The notes: generated by a model from the sequence alone, not told the origin. A DNA stretch of 64,000 bases from Acestrorhynchus altus (GCA_034509495.1 CM067520.1:24619537-24683536); one strand, 5' to 3'; shown: positions 35,582 through 46,300, counted from the stretch's first letter. A program made the numbers and translations.

Positions 35582-35700
35582 TGTATGTATCAGTACTATG
35601 CCTTCTCAGGACTTTTATTCTGAAATTTAAGAGCAAAGAGAACAAACAGCCCCTCCCTTCTTCTTTTCATCTATAAGATAATATCTGGTCCAAATCCTAA
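35582..35700 (-). mobile_element. Family A MITE, right piece of a split copy
   Basis: Continues the copy at 34810 with TGTATCAGTACTATGCCTTC, CAGGACTTTTATTCTGAAAT and AACAAACAGCCCCTCCC. It is lost after ATAATATCTGG, so the GC-box end is missing. Confidence 0.85.
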
Positions 35701-36325
35701 CCTTAACCTCAATACAAAACCTAGTCATTGCTTTTCATTCATATATATATATATATATATTTAAGCTCTAAATATATTATTTTCTTTCTACAGATTAAAC
35801 ATAAACAACAGCGGGTTTGAACATTAATAGTAAGTAATGATGATTTTGAGATTAATGGTAGAAAAACTGAAATTTGTCCTTCACTACAAAACTACACCAA
35901 CACAGCATCTCGTATGACTGTAATGAATATTACACCTACTCAAATACACATCTGCTCCTCATTAAGATCAACACAGTCCTGTTGTTTACCATCTTTAAGT
36001 TCTTATTATGTTTGCTTACTTCCAAACTCGTGGCTCAGAGTCTCTGATTGCAATGTTTTCATTGATTTCCCAAGAGCCAACACTTTCCCAAACACACTCG
36101 AACAAGAACCTGGCAAATCAGGTGTCTGACTATGCGCTTGATTTGGGCGAAGGTTCAGAAAACGTGCCTTTTTAAAAGTGTTCTCCAAAAAGAAGAGAGA
36201 ACAGTTTCTTCATTACATCCCTCTCTAATAAACCAGCCACTCTTTCACTTCGTAGGAAGGGATCCGGAATTTGCCCTAAACTTTACTGATGTCTCTTTAG
36301 TATTATTTGATCAACAAAGTCACGT
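35701..36325. other. Non-coding with short TA repeat
   Basis: A TA microsatellite lies at about 35739-35760. The rest is AT-rich with no supported gene. Confidence 0.5.
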
Positions 36326-36329
36326 TAAG

Positions 36330-36840
36330 ATAACCTTAACCTACATCTTAACATAATCCTCATCTTAATCTACACCGTAACATAAACCTCATCTTAATCT
36401 ACACGGTCATCTAAACATAATCTTAATCTACACCGTAATCTAAACCTAATCTTAATCTACACCGTAATCTAAACCTAATCTTAATCTATACCGTGATCTA
36501 AACCTCATCTTAATCTACACTGTAATCTAAACCTCATCTTAATCTACACTGTAATCTAAACCTCATCTTAATCTACACTGTAATCTAAACCTCATCTTAA
36601 TCTACACCGTAATCTAAACCTAATCTTAATCTATACCGTGATCTAAACCTCATCTTAATCTACACCGTAATCTAAACCTCATCTTAATCTACACCGTAAT
36701 CTAAACCTAATCTTAATCTACACCGTAATCTAAACCTAATCTTAATCTACACCGTAATCTAAACCTTATCGTAATCTAAACCTTATCGTAATCTACACCG
36801 TAGTCTACACCTAATCTTAATATACACATTAATCTACACT
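36330..36840 (+). repeat. 29-bp tandem array
   Basis: About 17 copies of a 29-bp unit built from CCTAATCTTAATCTAC and ACCGTAATCTAAA. For example, CCT recurs at 36445, 36474 and 36503. The edges grade into shorter AACCTTAACCTA-type motifs up to about 36915. It is built from C/T/A-rich pieces that look like degenerate telomere-like CCTAA motifs. Confidence 0.9.
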
Positions 36841-36949
36841 TTAAGATGACCTTAGCCTAAATCTTAATAGACCCCTAAACCTAACCTTAACCTACACCTT
36901 AACCTAACCTGAACCTACGCCTTCAAAAATTACCCACAACCCAAATAAT

Positions 36950-37115
36950 AATGTGGTGGTCCTGTGGGGTCCTGATCATTGAAGATCAGGGTGAAAGGAG
37001 GAGAATAAAGTCTGCAGAGAAACAGATGAACTACAGTCTGTAATTATAGAAATATGAAGTGCTGTAGGTCAGTGGATCTGATCAAATGGACAGTGAGTGA
37101 ATCATTCATCCAATG
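36950..37115 (+). mobile_element. Family B foldback MITE, arm fragment
   Basis: GTGGTGGTCCTGTGGGGTCC, GAAGATCAGGGTGAAAGGAG and ATAAAGTCTGCAGAGAAACA, as in the outer arm at 3017. It ends after AATGGACAGTGAGTG. Confidence 0.8.
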
Positions 37116-37494
37116 AAAAGGGTTCCTTAGTGGCCCAAAAGGGGGTTTCCTGAGGTTCTGCTCCACAGAATCCAAGCACTTTCCGCTGCTTACAAGTGAT
37201 TATAAAGTATTTTACAGCATTTGAGGCAGAGGTGCCTCCATCTGTATCTCGGGGACCTGATGAAATGCATACTTTAGCATCTCAAACACACCTGAATCAA
37301 TTCATAAGTTAATTATCGGGCTCTACATGAGTCGATTTAAAGCAGAAAAAGATCAAAATTACACAGGGCATCGGGTGGCATCGGGTGGCCCCAGCTGGGA
37401 CGTGACAACCGCAGAGTACTTTCCTACATTCATTACTGATTCAAACAAGCTGGTAGATGATGTACAGCCAGAAATGAGCACTCATCCTACATGA

Positions 37495-37564
<70 letters not shown>

Positions 37565-37934
37565 CGTTCAAGGACATTACTCATGGTTTTAAAATCCTAA
37601 CACATTAAATTGTCTCTGTTGAATTCTCATTCTGCCCTTCACTCTCTATCAAAGGCTATGAAACGATCATGCTCCTGCTGTTAGTGGAGTTGATGGACGG
37701 CCCTTCACAAGTCTCATTTTACCAGGAGCAAAACACGGCACTTGTTGATGTCTGGACCAATTTGAACCAACAGTACAAAATCAAGCTTTGAAGACTCCGA
37801 ATATTGCCTGTGGGTGTGTTTAAGGTCTGGAAACATCTGCACCAATGTCAGAGTGAAGGTGTGAACATGCTCACAATGCAGATGTGCTGGGAAGGCAAAT
37901 GCATCCCATATCTGGATGTTAACAATTAACCTCA
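37116..37934. other. Non-coding with long GT repeat
   Basis: A GT microsatellite of about 33 units lies at 37497-37562. The rest is unique-looking with no gene signal. Confidence 0.6.
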
Positions 37935-38328
37935 CTGCCCCTTGGCCAATTTTATGGAACAATATTGTAGTTTGGTGTACATTTATTCGCCATTTTCATT
38001 ATTTTTATTCACAGGAGACATTTATTCAAATATATCTTCATTTGAGATGGAAATATTAACAGAATCTGATCATGTTTTAATTAAACTTATGTTTTGAATT
38101 TTTTCCACACCTAAATAATCCTGTTGGACTTTTATTTTGAAATTTGAACACTGTGTGAGCAAGGAAGAGAGCAAACAGCCCCTCCTGTCTTTTTGTCCTC
38201 TGTTTCCTCAGTGGGTCAGGGACATCTTTAGCCCCACAACCTCTCACTGATCAGAGTCTGTATGCAGGTTACTCTCGTCCTACGTTATGAACCCACAAAT
38301 TGCGGTTCTCGAGTTCTAAGGGTTAAAA
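37935..38328 (-). mobile_element. Family A MITE, both ends recognisable
   Basis: Left end TTAACCTCACTGCCC (diverged), then GCCAATTTTATGG, GGACTTTTATTTTGAAATTT, AGAGAGCAAACAGCCCCTCC, and one decayed GC box (AGCCCCACAACC). The right end GGTTCTCGAGTTCTAAGGGT leads into TTAA. Confidence 0.85.
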
Positions 38329-38334
38329 GTCTAA

Positions 38335-38400
38335 CCCTGATTGTGCTCAGATTTACACATCATAATCTGGAGGTGGCCCAAATCCAATTTTTGTCATCAT
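38335..38400 (+). repeat. Left copy of shared flank sequence
   Basis: GTGCTCAGATTTACACATCA then AATCTGGAGGTGGC. It matches 39948-40010, and in both places it lies immediately to the right of a family A end. Confidence 0.7.
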
Positions 38401-38444
38401 ATCTCAAGTGTCTCATATCTCAAGTCCTGCATGTGAAAAAATAG

Positions 38445-38650
38445 AATTTGGCTGAAAAGCTCATTCAAAAGTGTAAACTGTTATATTTTATTGAATATTT
38501 TTGATTGATTACTATATTCCTTACATATAAAGAGACATTTCAAGGCTTTTTTTGTTTTATTGTTGGTTTTGGCTTAAAGCTCATGAAAACCAGGAATCCA
38601 GAATCTCAGTTCAAATTCGATTTCATCACTGTATGGAATTCAAAACAAAT
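38445..38650 (+). mobile_element. Family D repeat, plus orientation
   Basis: GGCTTTTTTTGTTTTATTG, TTTTGGCTTAAAGCTCATGA and AAACCAGGAATCCAGAATCT. Related copies are at 42195 (inverted) and 56425. It is AT-rich, non-coding and of unknown class. Confidence 0.6.
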
Positions 38651-39719
38651 TACTTGTTTTTTAGATGCACTAGTGTGTCTGATATTTACTGTTCACACTC
38701 CTAGAATGATGGACATGTGCATAATGTCCGCTACAAGGAGGGCTTGGTTTCATCCTCGCCAGCATCACAGGAGCTATGATGGAGCTCTGACAGCTGGTCT
38801 GAGCTCATTTTAATAAGGGCACGTGACCCAGCCTTGCCCATTTCTCTGGCTCACATTTTTGATTTCTATAAACTTTGCTTTAAAGAGTTTTAATTTTATA
38901 TCCTCTTGCAAAGACATGCAACCATTTCTTAACCCTCTCAACCAATTTCTTCAGTCTTAACCATCTTACGATACCCAACCAAACCCACAAAACTGCTCTG
39001 ACCCGACTGCTCTGACTGCGTGGCATTGATACCTATCAGACAGGTATCAGATTTCATTTTCATATATAAAAATGGTCCAAAATCAGAATTGAAAAATATG
39101 AGATCTAATGTAAAAATAACAATAATAACCTGCTGATGATACCGCGCACCGCACAAAACCCACAAACACACAACCAACGATAAAGAGACCAATCTATACC
39201 CGAGAAATGAAGCATTTGAGCAAATCTCTTCACTCGAGAGTTCTTTCAAGCACTCGCATTCATTTAGTCAGTGGAGAAAATCAAGAGAAGCAAAGGGACT
39301 GGATAGCTCTCACTCTGTAATTGTTCTTACACTCTATCCTTCACCCCAGCAAACTGAAGTGGTTCCTGTTCTGAGCCAATATGTTCCAATGGACGGATGA
39401 ATGCTTTGTTCAAATGAGTTGCGGGGTTGAGTTCGTTCCCGAAGTCCCTATGAACAGCAAGTTTAACGGGTAAGTGTGGAGCAAAGAGAGAATAAGAGAC
39501 AGAAAACAAAACAAAAATACAAAAGTCGGCCAGATATGTTCATCATATTCATAATCAAGCGATATTTCATTTACACTGAGCATTAAAAACAACAGGTTCC
39601 TCAAATATAGTGTCTGGACTGCCCAGCGAGAGAACCAAGACAAACCTAGGTGGGCTATGGGTGTTGACCGCTGAGAGGGTGAAGCCCCCATCACCAAAAC
39701 AACCCCCCACCCCTATTCT
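38651..39719. other. Non-coding unique sequence
   Basis: No gene recognised. Minus frames at 38938-39249 and 39410-39697 have no domain features. A GC-richer unique block lies at 38.69-38.86 kb. Confidence 0.5.
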
Positions 39720-39917
39720 AATAATGAGCTGAAGCCCCTCCCTTCTCTTTCATCTCTGTAACCCAATATCTGGGTCAGTTACATCATTAGCCCCGCCCCC
39801 TCTGACTGATCAGTCAGAGTCTGTAAGCAGGTAACTCTAATCCCAAGTTATGAAGTCTATAAAAACATCATGTAACTGCCCATAAAGTGCAGATCTCAGG
39901 TTCTAAGAGTTAAAAAG
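39720..39917 (-). mobile_element. Family A MITE, GC-box half
   Basis: GAAGCCCCTCCCTTCTC, CCCAATATCTGGGTCAGTTA and AGCCCCGCCCCCTCTGACTG; then the copy is shortened straight to GCAGATCTCAGGTTCTAAGA, leading into GTTAA. The right terminus is clean. Confidence 0.85.
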
Positions 39918-39947
39918 ACCAGTTAAACCATGATCGTGTCCAGAACG

Positions 39948-40010
39948 TGCTCAGATTTACACGTCATAACCAGGAGGTGGCGCCTCAAGTAGCCCAAATC
40001 TGATTTTTTG
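39948..40010 (+). repeat. Right copy of shared flank sequence
   Basis: GTGCTCAGATTTACACGTCA then AACCAGGAGGTGGCGC. Same context as 38335-38400. Confidence 0.7.
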
Positions 40011-40061
40011 TGATAATGAAATGAATAATGCAAAAGGATAAAGCTGCTTAAAGCGGTTTCT

Positions 40062-40066
<5 letters not shown>

Positions 40067-40113
<47 letters not shown>

Positions 40114-40124
40114 TGTGTGTGTGT
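40067..40124 (+). repeat. GT microsatellite
   Basis: Nearly pure GT dinucleotides with one TATG interruption. Confidence 0.95.
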
Positions 40125-40255
40125 TTGCGCACCCATGCATGTGATTTATAACAGATGGTAAATAAATACAACATTATATAATTAAGCAACTCTTTTCCCA
40201 TCGGGGTCCAGAAGATATCAATGGCACAAACTGTCATTTACTCACTTGTTTATTT

Positions 40256-40258
<3 letters not shown>

Positions 40259-40307
<49 letters not shown>
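40259..40307 (+). repeat. CA microsatellite
   Basis: About 24 CA dinucleotides, 135 bp from a GT tract of opposite sense. Confidence 0.95.
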
Positions 40308-40310
<3 letters not shown>

Positions 40311-40324
40311 CGCATGTTTGAAGA

Positions 40325-40850
40325 TTGATGTTTTAGAAATGTATTTCTAGGAGACCATCACACATATCAGATATTGTTATTTTCAGGAGATCCCAGGCTT
40401 CTCAAATTTGTCTTCATTTGAGATGTAAAATTAACCATGTTTTGATCACATTTGTTATTTATTTATTTATTTATTTATTAAACTAAAAACATCTTAGAAA
40501 TTATGTTGAAAATTGATCCTCCAGGGTGTTTTTGAGCAAACAGCCCCTCCCTTCTCATTTTCCTCTATAACCCAATATGTGGTTCAATGATGCTATTAGT
40601 CCCGCCCCCTCTCTCTGATCAGTCAGAGTCTGTATGCAGGTTGAGCATCAGCCCCGCCCCCTCTCTCTGATCAGTCAGAGTCTGTATGCAGGTTGAGCAT
40701 CAGCCCCGCCCCCTCTCTCTGATCAGTCAGAGTCTGTATGCAGGTTGATCATGTTCACGTGGACAGAGCAGTAAACATGCACTGGAAGCTCCTTTGACAT
40801 TTAAACTGGGATTGAATTCAGTTGGAAATGAGTGTATTTCAGCTGTTTTC
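40325..40850 (-). mobile_element. Family A MITE with three GC-box units
   Basis: TTTTAGAAATGTATTTCTAG, TTTTCAGGAGATCCCAGGCT, TTTGAGATGTAAAATTAACC and a TTTA run (40455-40480). Next come AAACAGCCCCTCCCTTCTCA, a three-unit 52-bp array, GTGGACAGAGCAGTAAACAT and GAATTCAGTTGGAAATGAG. The outer termini are lost. Confidence 0.9.
40609..40764 (-). repeat. 52-bp tandem array, 3 units, inside family A
   Basis: GATCAGTCAGAGTCTGTATG recurs at 40617, 40669 and 40721, exactly 52 bp apart. Full units have CAGCCCCGCCCCCTCTCTCT. Confidence 0.95.
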
Positions 40851-41049
40851 TGAGCTGGATTACGGTCAGCCATTGTATCTTTGGGGTAGAAACATCTAAA
40901 CACGACATGAACCTGTTATATATCCATATTATCCAGATATCCATATCATTATTAGCATATTACCATATTATTACCCTATTATTACCATATTATTACCATT
41001 ACTGTTAAGATACGGAAACTCATAAGTTATTCATCAATACAGTTTACAT

Positions 41050-41277
41050 TGCTAGTATGCTTATGCAGATACCTACACATCCACTGTTTGCATATTTGCA
41101 CATATTGCTCATATTGCACATTTATAACTGTCTACACTGTGATCTCCTGCACTACGCCTACTTATTGCACACTTGCACAGTTTCTTGTTTGCACTTTACT
41201 ACTATTTTGCTCTTCTGGTAGATGCTAACTGCATTTTGTTGCTATGTACTTGTACTGAACAATGACAATAAAGTTGA

Positions 41278-41354
<77 letters not shown>
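41050..41354 (+). mobile_element. LINE 3-prime end with ATCT tail
   Basis: CTGCACTACGCCTACTTATT, TGCACAGTTTC and TGACAATAAAGTTGAATC, followed by a 19-unit TATC/ATCT array (41278-41354). A short tandem tail after an AATAAAG-like end is typical of fish CR1/L2/Rex1-type LINEs. No ORF is attached. Confidence 0.55.
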
Positions 41355-41355
<1 letters not shown>

Positions 41356-42120
41356 TATCTTGCATACATAATATATTAGATGTCTGCAGCTGAAGCTGAC
41401 GTTCCCTTAGCTGATATCACATGATTCACTGTGTAGGGAATACAATGTCATATGCAGAATGCGGAATTACACTTTCATTCCTTCGGGAAAACCATGCGAA
41501 CCTCGTGTCCGATCAACAAACTGCATCAGACTGAATAATATGGAACGCAACAATGTTCATTTGGTGAAAACTGTGGGATGAGAAACGCAGGGAAAATCCA
41601 TCAGAACATCAGACAAAGAAGAAAAGGGAAGGCTTAGGAGGCCCCGATGGTTCTCCACTCTATTTGAAGTCCCTGTGCAGCAGAGAACGGCACATACTTT
41701 CAGCGGTTCACGCACTGCTGAGCAAATCCCTGTGAAATAACAAGCCGATAATTCTACGGACTCTCTCCAGGTCAACTGAAAGCGAGGAGGAATTTGCTTT
41801 TCTCCTGGATGTTACAGGTTGTGATTTCTCTCGTCCTTCTTTTCTCTCCCAGGTCAAATCTCATCCTCCTCTTTCCTCCCAGACCTGCCTTTCTGACATG
41901 CTGTGCTTTCTACATGTTTTTGGCATCTTCTGATTTATCTGCCTCTTTCACTTCTCACACTGAAATCCACAGCCGCAGGTAACGGTCAGCTGTGGTCATG
42001 GAACTGGCAGCTGTCTGATGGTTGCTCAGGAAGCAATACGGGCGCTGTTGATAAGTGTGATAAGTCTCGGGCGCGTTTGACTGATGGCAGAAGGACTGAA
42101 ATGTGAATGCAACTATGAAT
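41355..42120. other. Non-coding unique sequence
   Basis: A CT-rich part lies at 41.82-41.96 kb. Open frames are short and unsupported. Confidence 0.5.
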
Positions 42121-42122
42121 GC

Positions 42123-42123
<1 letters not shown>

Positions 42124-42172
<49 letters not shown>
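42124..42172 (+). repeat. CA microsatellite
   Basis: About 24 CA dinucleotides. The V/C-rich open frames on the minus strand are artefacts. Confidence 0.97.
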
Positions 42173-42174
<2 letters not shown>

Positions 42175-42194
42175 TAATAATAAAAACAATATTT

Positions 42195-42360
42195 TGAGAT
42201 GCTTGATTTCTGGTTTTCATGAGCTATAAGCCAAACTGATCAGCATAAAAAGAAATAAATAATAGGAAAATGTCACTTTAAGTAATGAATATAAAATTTT
42301 GAATGAAATTGTGATCATTTTAAGAATATTCTAATTTGCTAAGATGCTCTAATAAATTCA
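42195..42360 (-). mobile_element. Family D repeat, minus orientation
   Basis: TGAGATGCTTGATTTCTGGT and TTTCATGAGCTATAAGCCAA are the reverse complement of the 38445 copy core; AAGTAATGAATATAAAATTT links it to the copy at 56425. Confidence 0.6.
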
Positions 42361-42510
42361 ATTCCTAGTCCATACAGAGCACAACTGTACAAAAAAATCA
42401 CAAAATCACTTTGCATTTTCCTGCTGATTCAGGCTCCTGCGGTTCTGAGGAGAATTTCAGCTTTGAGTGCTTTTTCAAGGACAGACAGTTATTCCTGAAA
42501 CAGTCAGTTA

Positions 42511-42691
42511 CGGGCAGCCATGGCCTGGTGCTTAGGGAACCAGCCTCAGGACTAGAAGGTTGCTGGATCAATTCCCTCAACTTGCAGGACACGAAGAGAC
42601 CTTGAGCAAGCTGCTGCCTGGGCACTGTGGATAGGGCTGCCCACCACTCCAGGCATGAGTGCTCACTGCCTCCCAGTGAGTGGGTTTACTA

Positions 42692-42767
<76 letters not shown>

Positions 42768-42790
42768 ATGGATGGGTTAAATTGGAGGAC
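42511..42790 (+). mobile_element. tRNA-derived SINE with internal GT array
   Basis: GCAGCCATGGCCTGGTGCTT holds a tRNA A box (TGGCCTGGTG at 42521) and GGTTGCTGGATCAATTCC at 42558 a B box, in the right order and ~37 bp apart. The body GATAGGGCTGCCCACCACTC, GCATGAGTGCTCACTGCC follows, then a GT array at 42692-42764 and GATGGGTTAAATTGGAGGAC. It would be transcribed by Pol III if active; mutations in the B box make activity doubtful. Confidence 0.8.
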
Positions 42791-42799
42791 AAATTCCTT

Positions 42800-43060
42800 C
42801 AGGCAAAGACCATCCAGCACGGGCTCTAATGTCATGTCGATGCCAAGATCTCGTCTTGGAGACACAGATACTACGCCGTGGTCCTTCTCATCTCCAGACC
42901 TGTCCCTGATTGAAAATGTGTGGACGCTATTGGACGCTCCATCAACACTCCACCCCTACCACACCATCTGCAGAACTGAGTGAGAACATTCAAGCTGCAT
43001 GAGATGGATCATCACAGGACACCATTAGGAACCTCTACAACTGGTATGTTGAGTTAGACC
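42800..43060 (+). pseudogene. Tc1-like transposase fragment (DDE end)
   Basis: The plus strand reads GDTDTTPWSFSSPDLSLIEN followed by VW. This is the end of a Tc1-like DDE domain (S-P-D-L-x-x-I-E-N-x-W), then HPYHTICRTE from the C-terminus. Same family as 636, 58060 and 62595. It is broken in frame and starts right after the SINE. Confidence 0.75.
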
Positions 43061-43955
43061 TTATGCCTGTACCCATATCAGACTGGGCTGGTCAATCCCA
43101 GTATGCTTTACCAAATAGGGTCCTGGGGCGAGACAGCGTCGCTCTGTGAGATGATTCATTTTTTAAATCATTCCGAATGAGAACGGCAGGCGAATTCCAG
43201 TGCGATTCAGCGCTCGGCTGGTCATACGGAATGCTGTTCCTCGGATGCAGCCAAAACACTGGAATTTATTTTGTGCAGCGGCTTAATTAACACCAAATGA
43301 AATCATCAGAGTTATTTGATGTGAAGAATATAAACAGTCTGAAGTGGATGTTGTAATTGAAAGTATTACTGATCTGATGTTTAATACACTTCATTTCGAG
43401 GAAAGTTAGATTAGCCCTGAAGAGTGCTTCGCTCTAAACGAGAATAATCCCTCAGGCCACAATCAGGCACACAGGCCTTGTCGGAATGGTCGAGAGCGAG
43501 GCAACGTCTGTTTACAGCAGTGCTCTGAAGGATGGACTCAGAATTTATCCTGATTGAGCTACAAACAAGAAACCGCTGCTTCTCAGAGCTTCAATTAGTG
43601 GTTTAGGCTTTTTCAGCACCATTTTAACCTACTCTACAGTAAAAAGGACTACTTTAAGTTGCACCAGTTGCTGACACAGATGTGCAAATGCACACACACA
43701 CATCCCGTCTGGTCCTTCTCAGTCTAGTGCCGTCGTTTTCATGATGTTACAGAGATGACATTTTCTCAACATAATGACAGACCATCTTGAAACAGCTTCC
43801 TCAGACGTAACGTCTTATTTTGTCTGAACATCATCTTCATGCATCCAAACAAATTTGTTATAGTGACAAAGAAAATCATTACCATGTCACAATATTATGT
43901 CAGGCAATGTTTCCCCACATGGTTGAAAAAAAGACTGAACCTTATTAACAAAATA
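43061..43955. other. Non-coding unique sequence
   Basis: No gene supported. 43.14-43.55 kb is unique and moderately GC, but no exon features are seen. Confidence 0.5.
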
Positions 43956-43959
43956 AATA

Positions 43960-44305
43960 AATAATATTACATTTTTGTATGAATTTGAACTTGTTTTGGT
44001 CAAAAATGTAGTTTTTGCTTATAAGGACTAAAAAAAAAAACACTTTACACCTGAAATTGATCATTCGTAACGATTTTGAGCTGAAAATGAAAGACTTTTG
44101 AGTTCTTTGTAAAGATTTGATTGGCAAGGACATTTATAAATAATAATTATAAATAAAAGTTCTTCAAAATACTTAAATAAAATAACCTGAATGTTCTTTA
44201 TTATATTTATTATTTTTTTATGCGTCAGAGGTATCCCTTCTGGGGACTTTTATTCTAAAATTTGAACACTGAGTGAGCAAAGAAAAAAAGCAAAACAGCC
44301 CCTTC
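43960..44305 (-). mobile_element. Family A MITE, AT-rich middle
   Basis: TTTTGCTTATAAGGACTAAA, ACACTTTACACCTGAAATTG, AATGTTCTTTATTATATTTA and GGACTTTTATTCTAAAATTT. It ends AAAACAGCCCCTT, before the GC box. Confidence 0.85.
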
Positions 44306-44739
44306 AGCTGTAGATCATCTTAAATAAGGATTTATGAATAAATATTCTTAATTTCTGTAAATTAGCTCTTATTGTTGTGTCTTTGTAGATCGTGGTGTGT
44401 TATATAACGTCACACAGTGCTTCACTACCAGACATCAATGCATCTTAACAGCAATAGAAATGCGAGACTTCAGTATCTACTGATCTTTGCATTTCTCAGC
44501 TGCTTTATACGTGCAGTCAATGTTTTATATGTTTCCAAATTTATTACCTTCATTACTTGTTTACTGGGACGCTGCTTCTCAGCAGTTTGGGAGTTGGTGC
44601 CGTTTTCTCGCTGAAAGAGGGTGGGGCTTGTACGTGGCCCTGCCTCCCGTCTCTATTTTGGAGAACGGGAGAGTTTCCTTTACACTATTTACCAATGTTT
44701 TATATCCTTATTGTAGTGAGGTTCAGAGGACTGGTTCTG
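44306..44739. other. Non-coding, possible LINE 3-prime region
   Basis: Open frames here overlap and lack motifs. The part next to 44740 may belong to a LINE 3-prime UTR. Confidence 0.35.
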
Positions 44740-44897
44740 AGTCTCAGCTCGTCTCAAAGGATTTTCCTCTCAGATGCTCTAAGGTTGTTTCTTCCCTCCG
44801 TTCTCTTATTAGACTGCTGGATTCGCAGATATGGAAAGCAGCTTTGGATCTCTGGAGTTAAAAAAAGCACTATATAAATAGCGCTGAACTGAACCGA
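44740..44897 (+). mobile_element. LINE 3-prime end (L2-like tail)
   Basis: AAAGCAGCTTTGGATCTCTG and AAAAAAAGCACTATATAAAT followed by GCTGAACTGAAC repeats match the conserved hairpin-plus-short-repeat tail of fish L2-type elements. The coding part is missing. Confidence 0.6.
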
Positions 44898-45880
44898 GCT
44901 GAACTTGCTATGTTCCGTTCTCATGTCATTCTGAGAGACAGGTTTTCTCTTCTACCTGCATCATGCATTATTGAAGAGACTGGATGCTCTTTGCTTTGGC
45001 GTAGCTCAGGGCCTAAAGGCTTTCTCCCATCTCTTTAAAGACGAGGAGATGAGGGCTTCGGTGAAGAAGGATGTCTCACCATGGCCGAGTTGAGCCACGG
45101 TCCACCAGGGGCCGTCTCCAGGCTGCCCAGGCTCGGCGATATTGGATAGAGCATCAGGGGAGCCAACAGCTGAATATTGCATGAGCTCTGACAGGCAGAC
45201 CGGGGCCAGAACGGCACCACTGACGGGCTGCAGAGCTCAACCTGCCTGACAAAGCTCGGACTTGTCGGCTACCAGCAAGCAAGGGCTGGGTGGAAATCGG
45301 ATCCGCATCGAAAGCTTACGTTGAGGAGCTTTAAGTTAAAACACAGAGACAGACTACAAACGGGAGGCTCGTGTGGTCTGAAAACGGAACACAGGAGCAG
45401 AAGTGGGACAGAAAATCCTAAAGAGATTCTTTTTGATGTCCGTGTTTTACGTGCTGGTCTGAAATTCTGTAACAATCGGACGACTAACGGCATATTTTGT
45501 AGAAACACTGAAACGTGGGTTTCCATCCAGCAACGAAACCGAAATAGAAAAAGGTTTAAACGAGAGGAGAGTTACAATCAGGGACTTGGTTAAGATGGGG
45601 GTCTTGGGGTCGTCACCGTATCTGGACGCTGTCCTCCAGGTAGACGGTGCTGCTGTTTCCTGATGTGTGTTCATTGGATCAATCGCTTTTCACAAACGGC
45701 TGTATTTCAAAGAGATACCCGTCCCGAACCTTTAATGAGAAATATAATTCCGATGCGTAACAACAATACGGATTACCGCGTTACTCACAACCCCGAACAC
45801 AACAAGTGTACGAGGCTGAGCGCTTTGTTGTTCGCTCCTCGCACACTTTGAAGCTCTTTGGAAGGGAGCTGTAATGTCGC
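44898..45880. other. Non-coding unique sequence
   Basis: GC-richer, unique-looking sequence from 45.0 to 45.3 kb. I could not support an exon: frames are short, stop early and have no domain. Confidence 0.45.
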
Positions 45881-45889
45881 AGAGGCACA

Positions 45890-46300
45890 GAGAAACTCGC
45901 CCCTGTAATTAATATTCCTCTACAATGCAGCCATCCCCACCCTGGTTGGAATAAATGGCCTCGTTACGCGGGGCCCGATCTAAATATGCGTAATGCAACA
46001 GCACAGTGGATTTTTTCCCAGTCAAATCTCGCCGCAATCTAATCAGACGCCGACATCTGAGCCAAATCGCTTAAAAAAGCCGCCTTAATCTCTCATTTTT
46101 CATTAGCGGCGCTCACAAAGGGAAACACAGACATGGCTCGCTGTGTCTCAGAGGTAACTAATCATGTTAATTGTGTAGGCTGTAGATAGAGCTTCGCTCT
46201 CCCAGAGGTTCTGATTCTATTTGCAATGTTATCATCTATCTGCTGCTGGATGCAGCAGCACAGGCTGCGAACGATAACCTACATTCGCTCTACAGCCGCA
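45890..46300. promoter_or_regulatory. Possible conserved enhancer-like block
   Basis: A unique, CpG-containing block with TAATTAAT at 45906, TTAATTG and several ATTAG/CTAATC homeodomain cores, and no coding frame. Such blocks are typical of developmental enhancers in fish gene deserts, but only conservation could establish this. Confidence 0.3.

Noticed and set aside
38440..38813. Plus-strand 102-codon frame as a gene
   Set aside because: Its first half is family D repeat and it has no domain.
42521..42575. A tRNA gene
   Set aside because: A and B boxes are present, but the sequence cannot form a tRNA cloverleaf and is followed by a SINE body.
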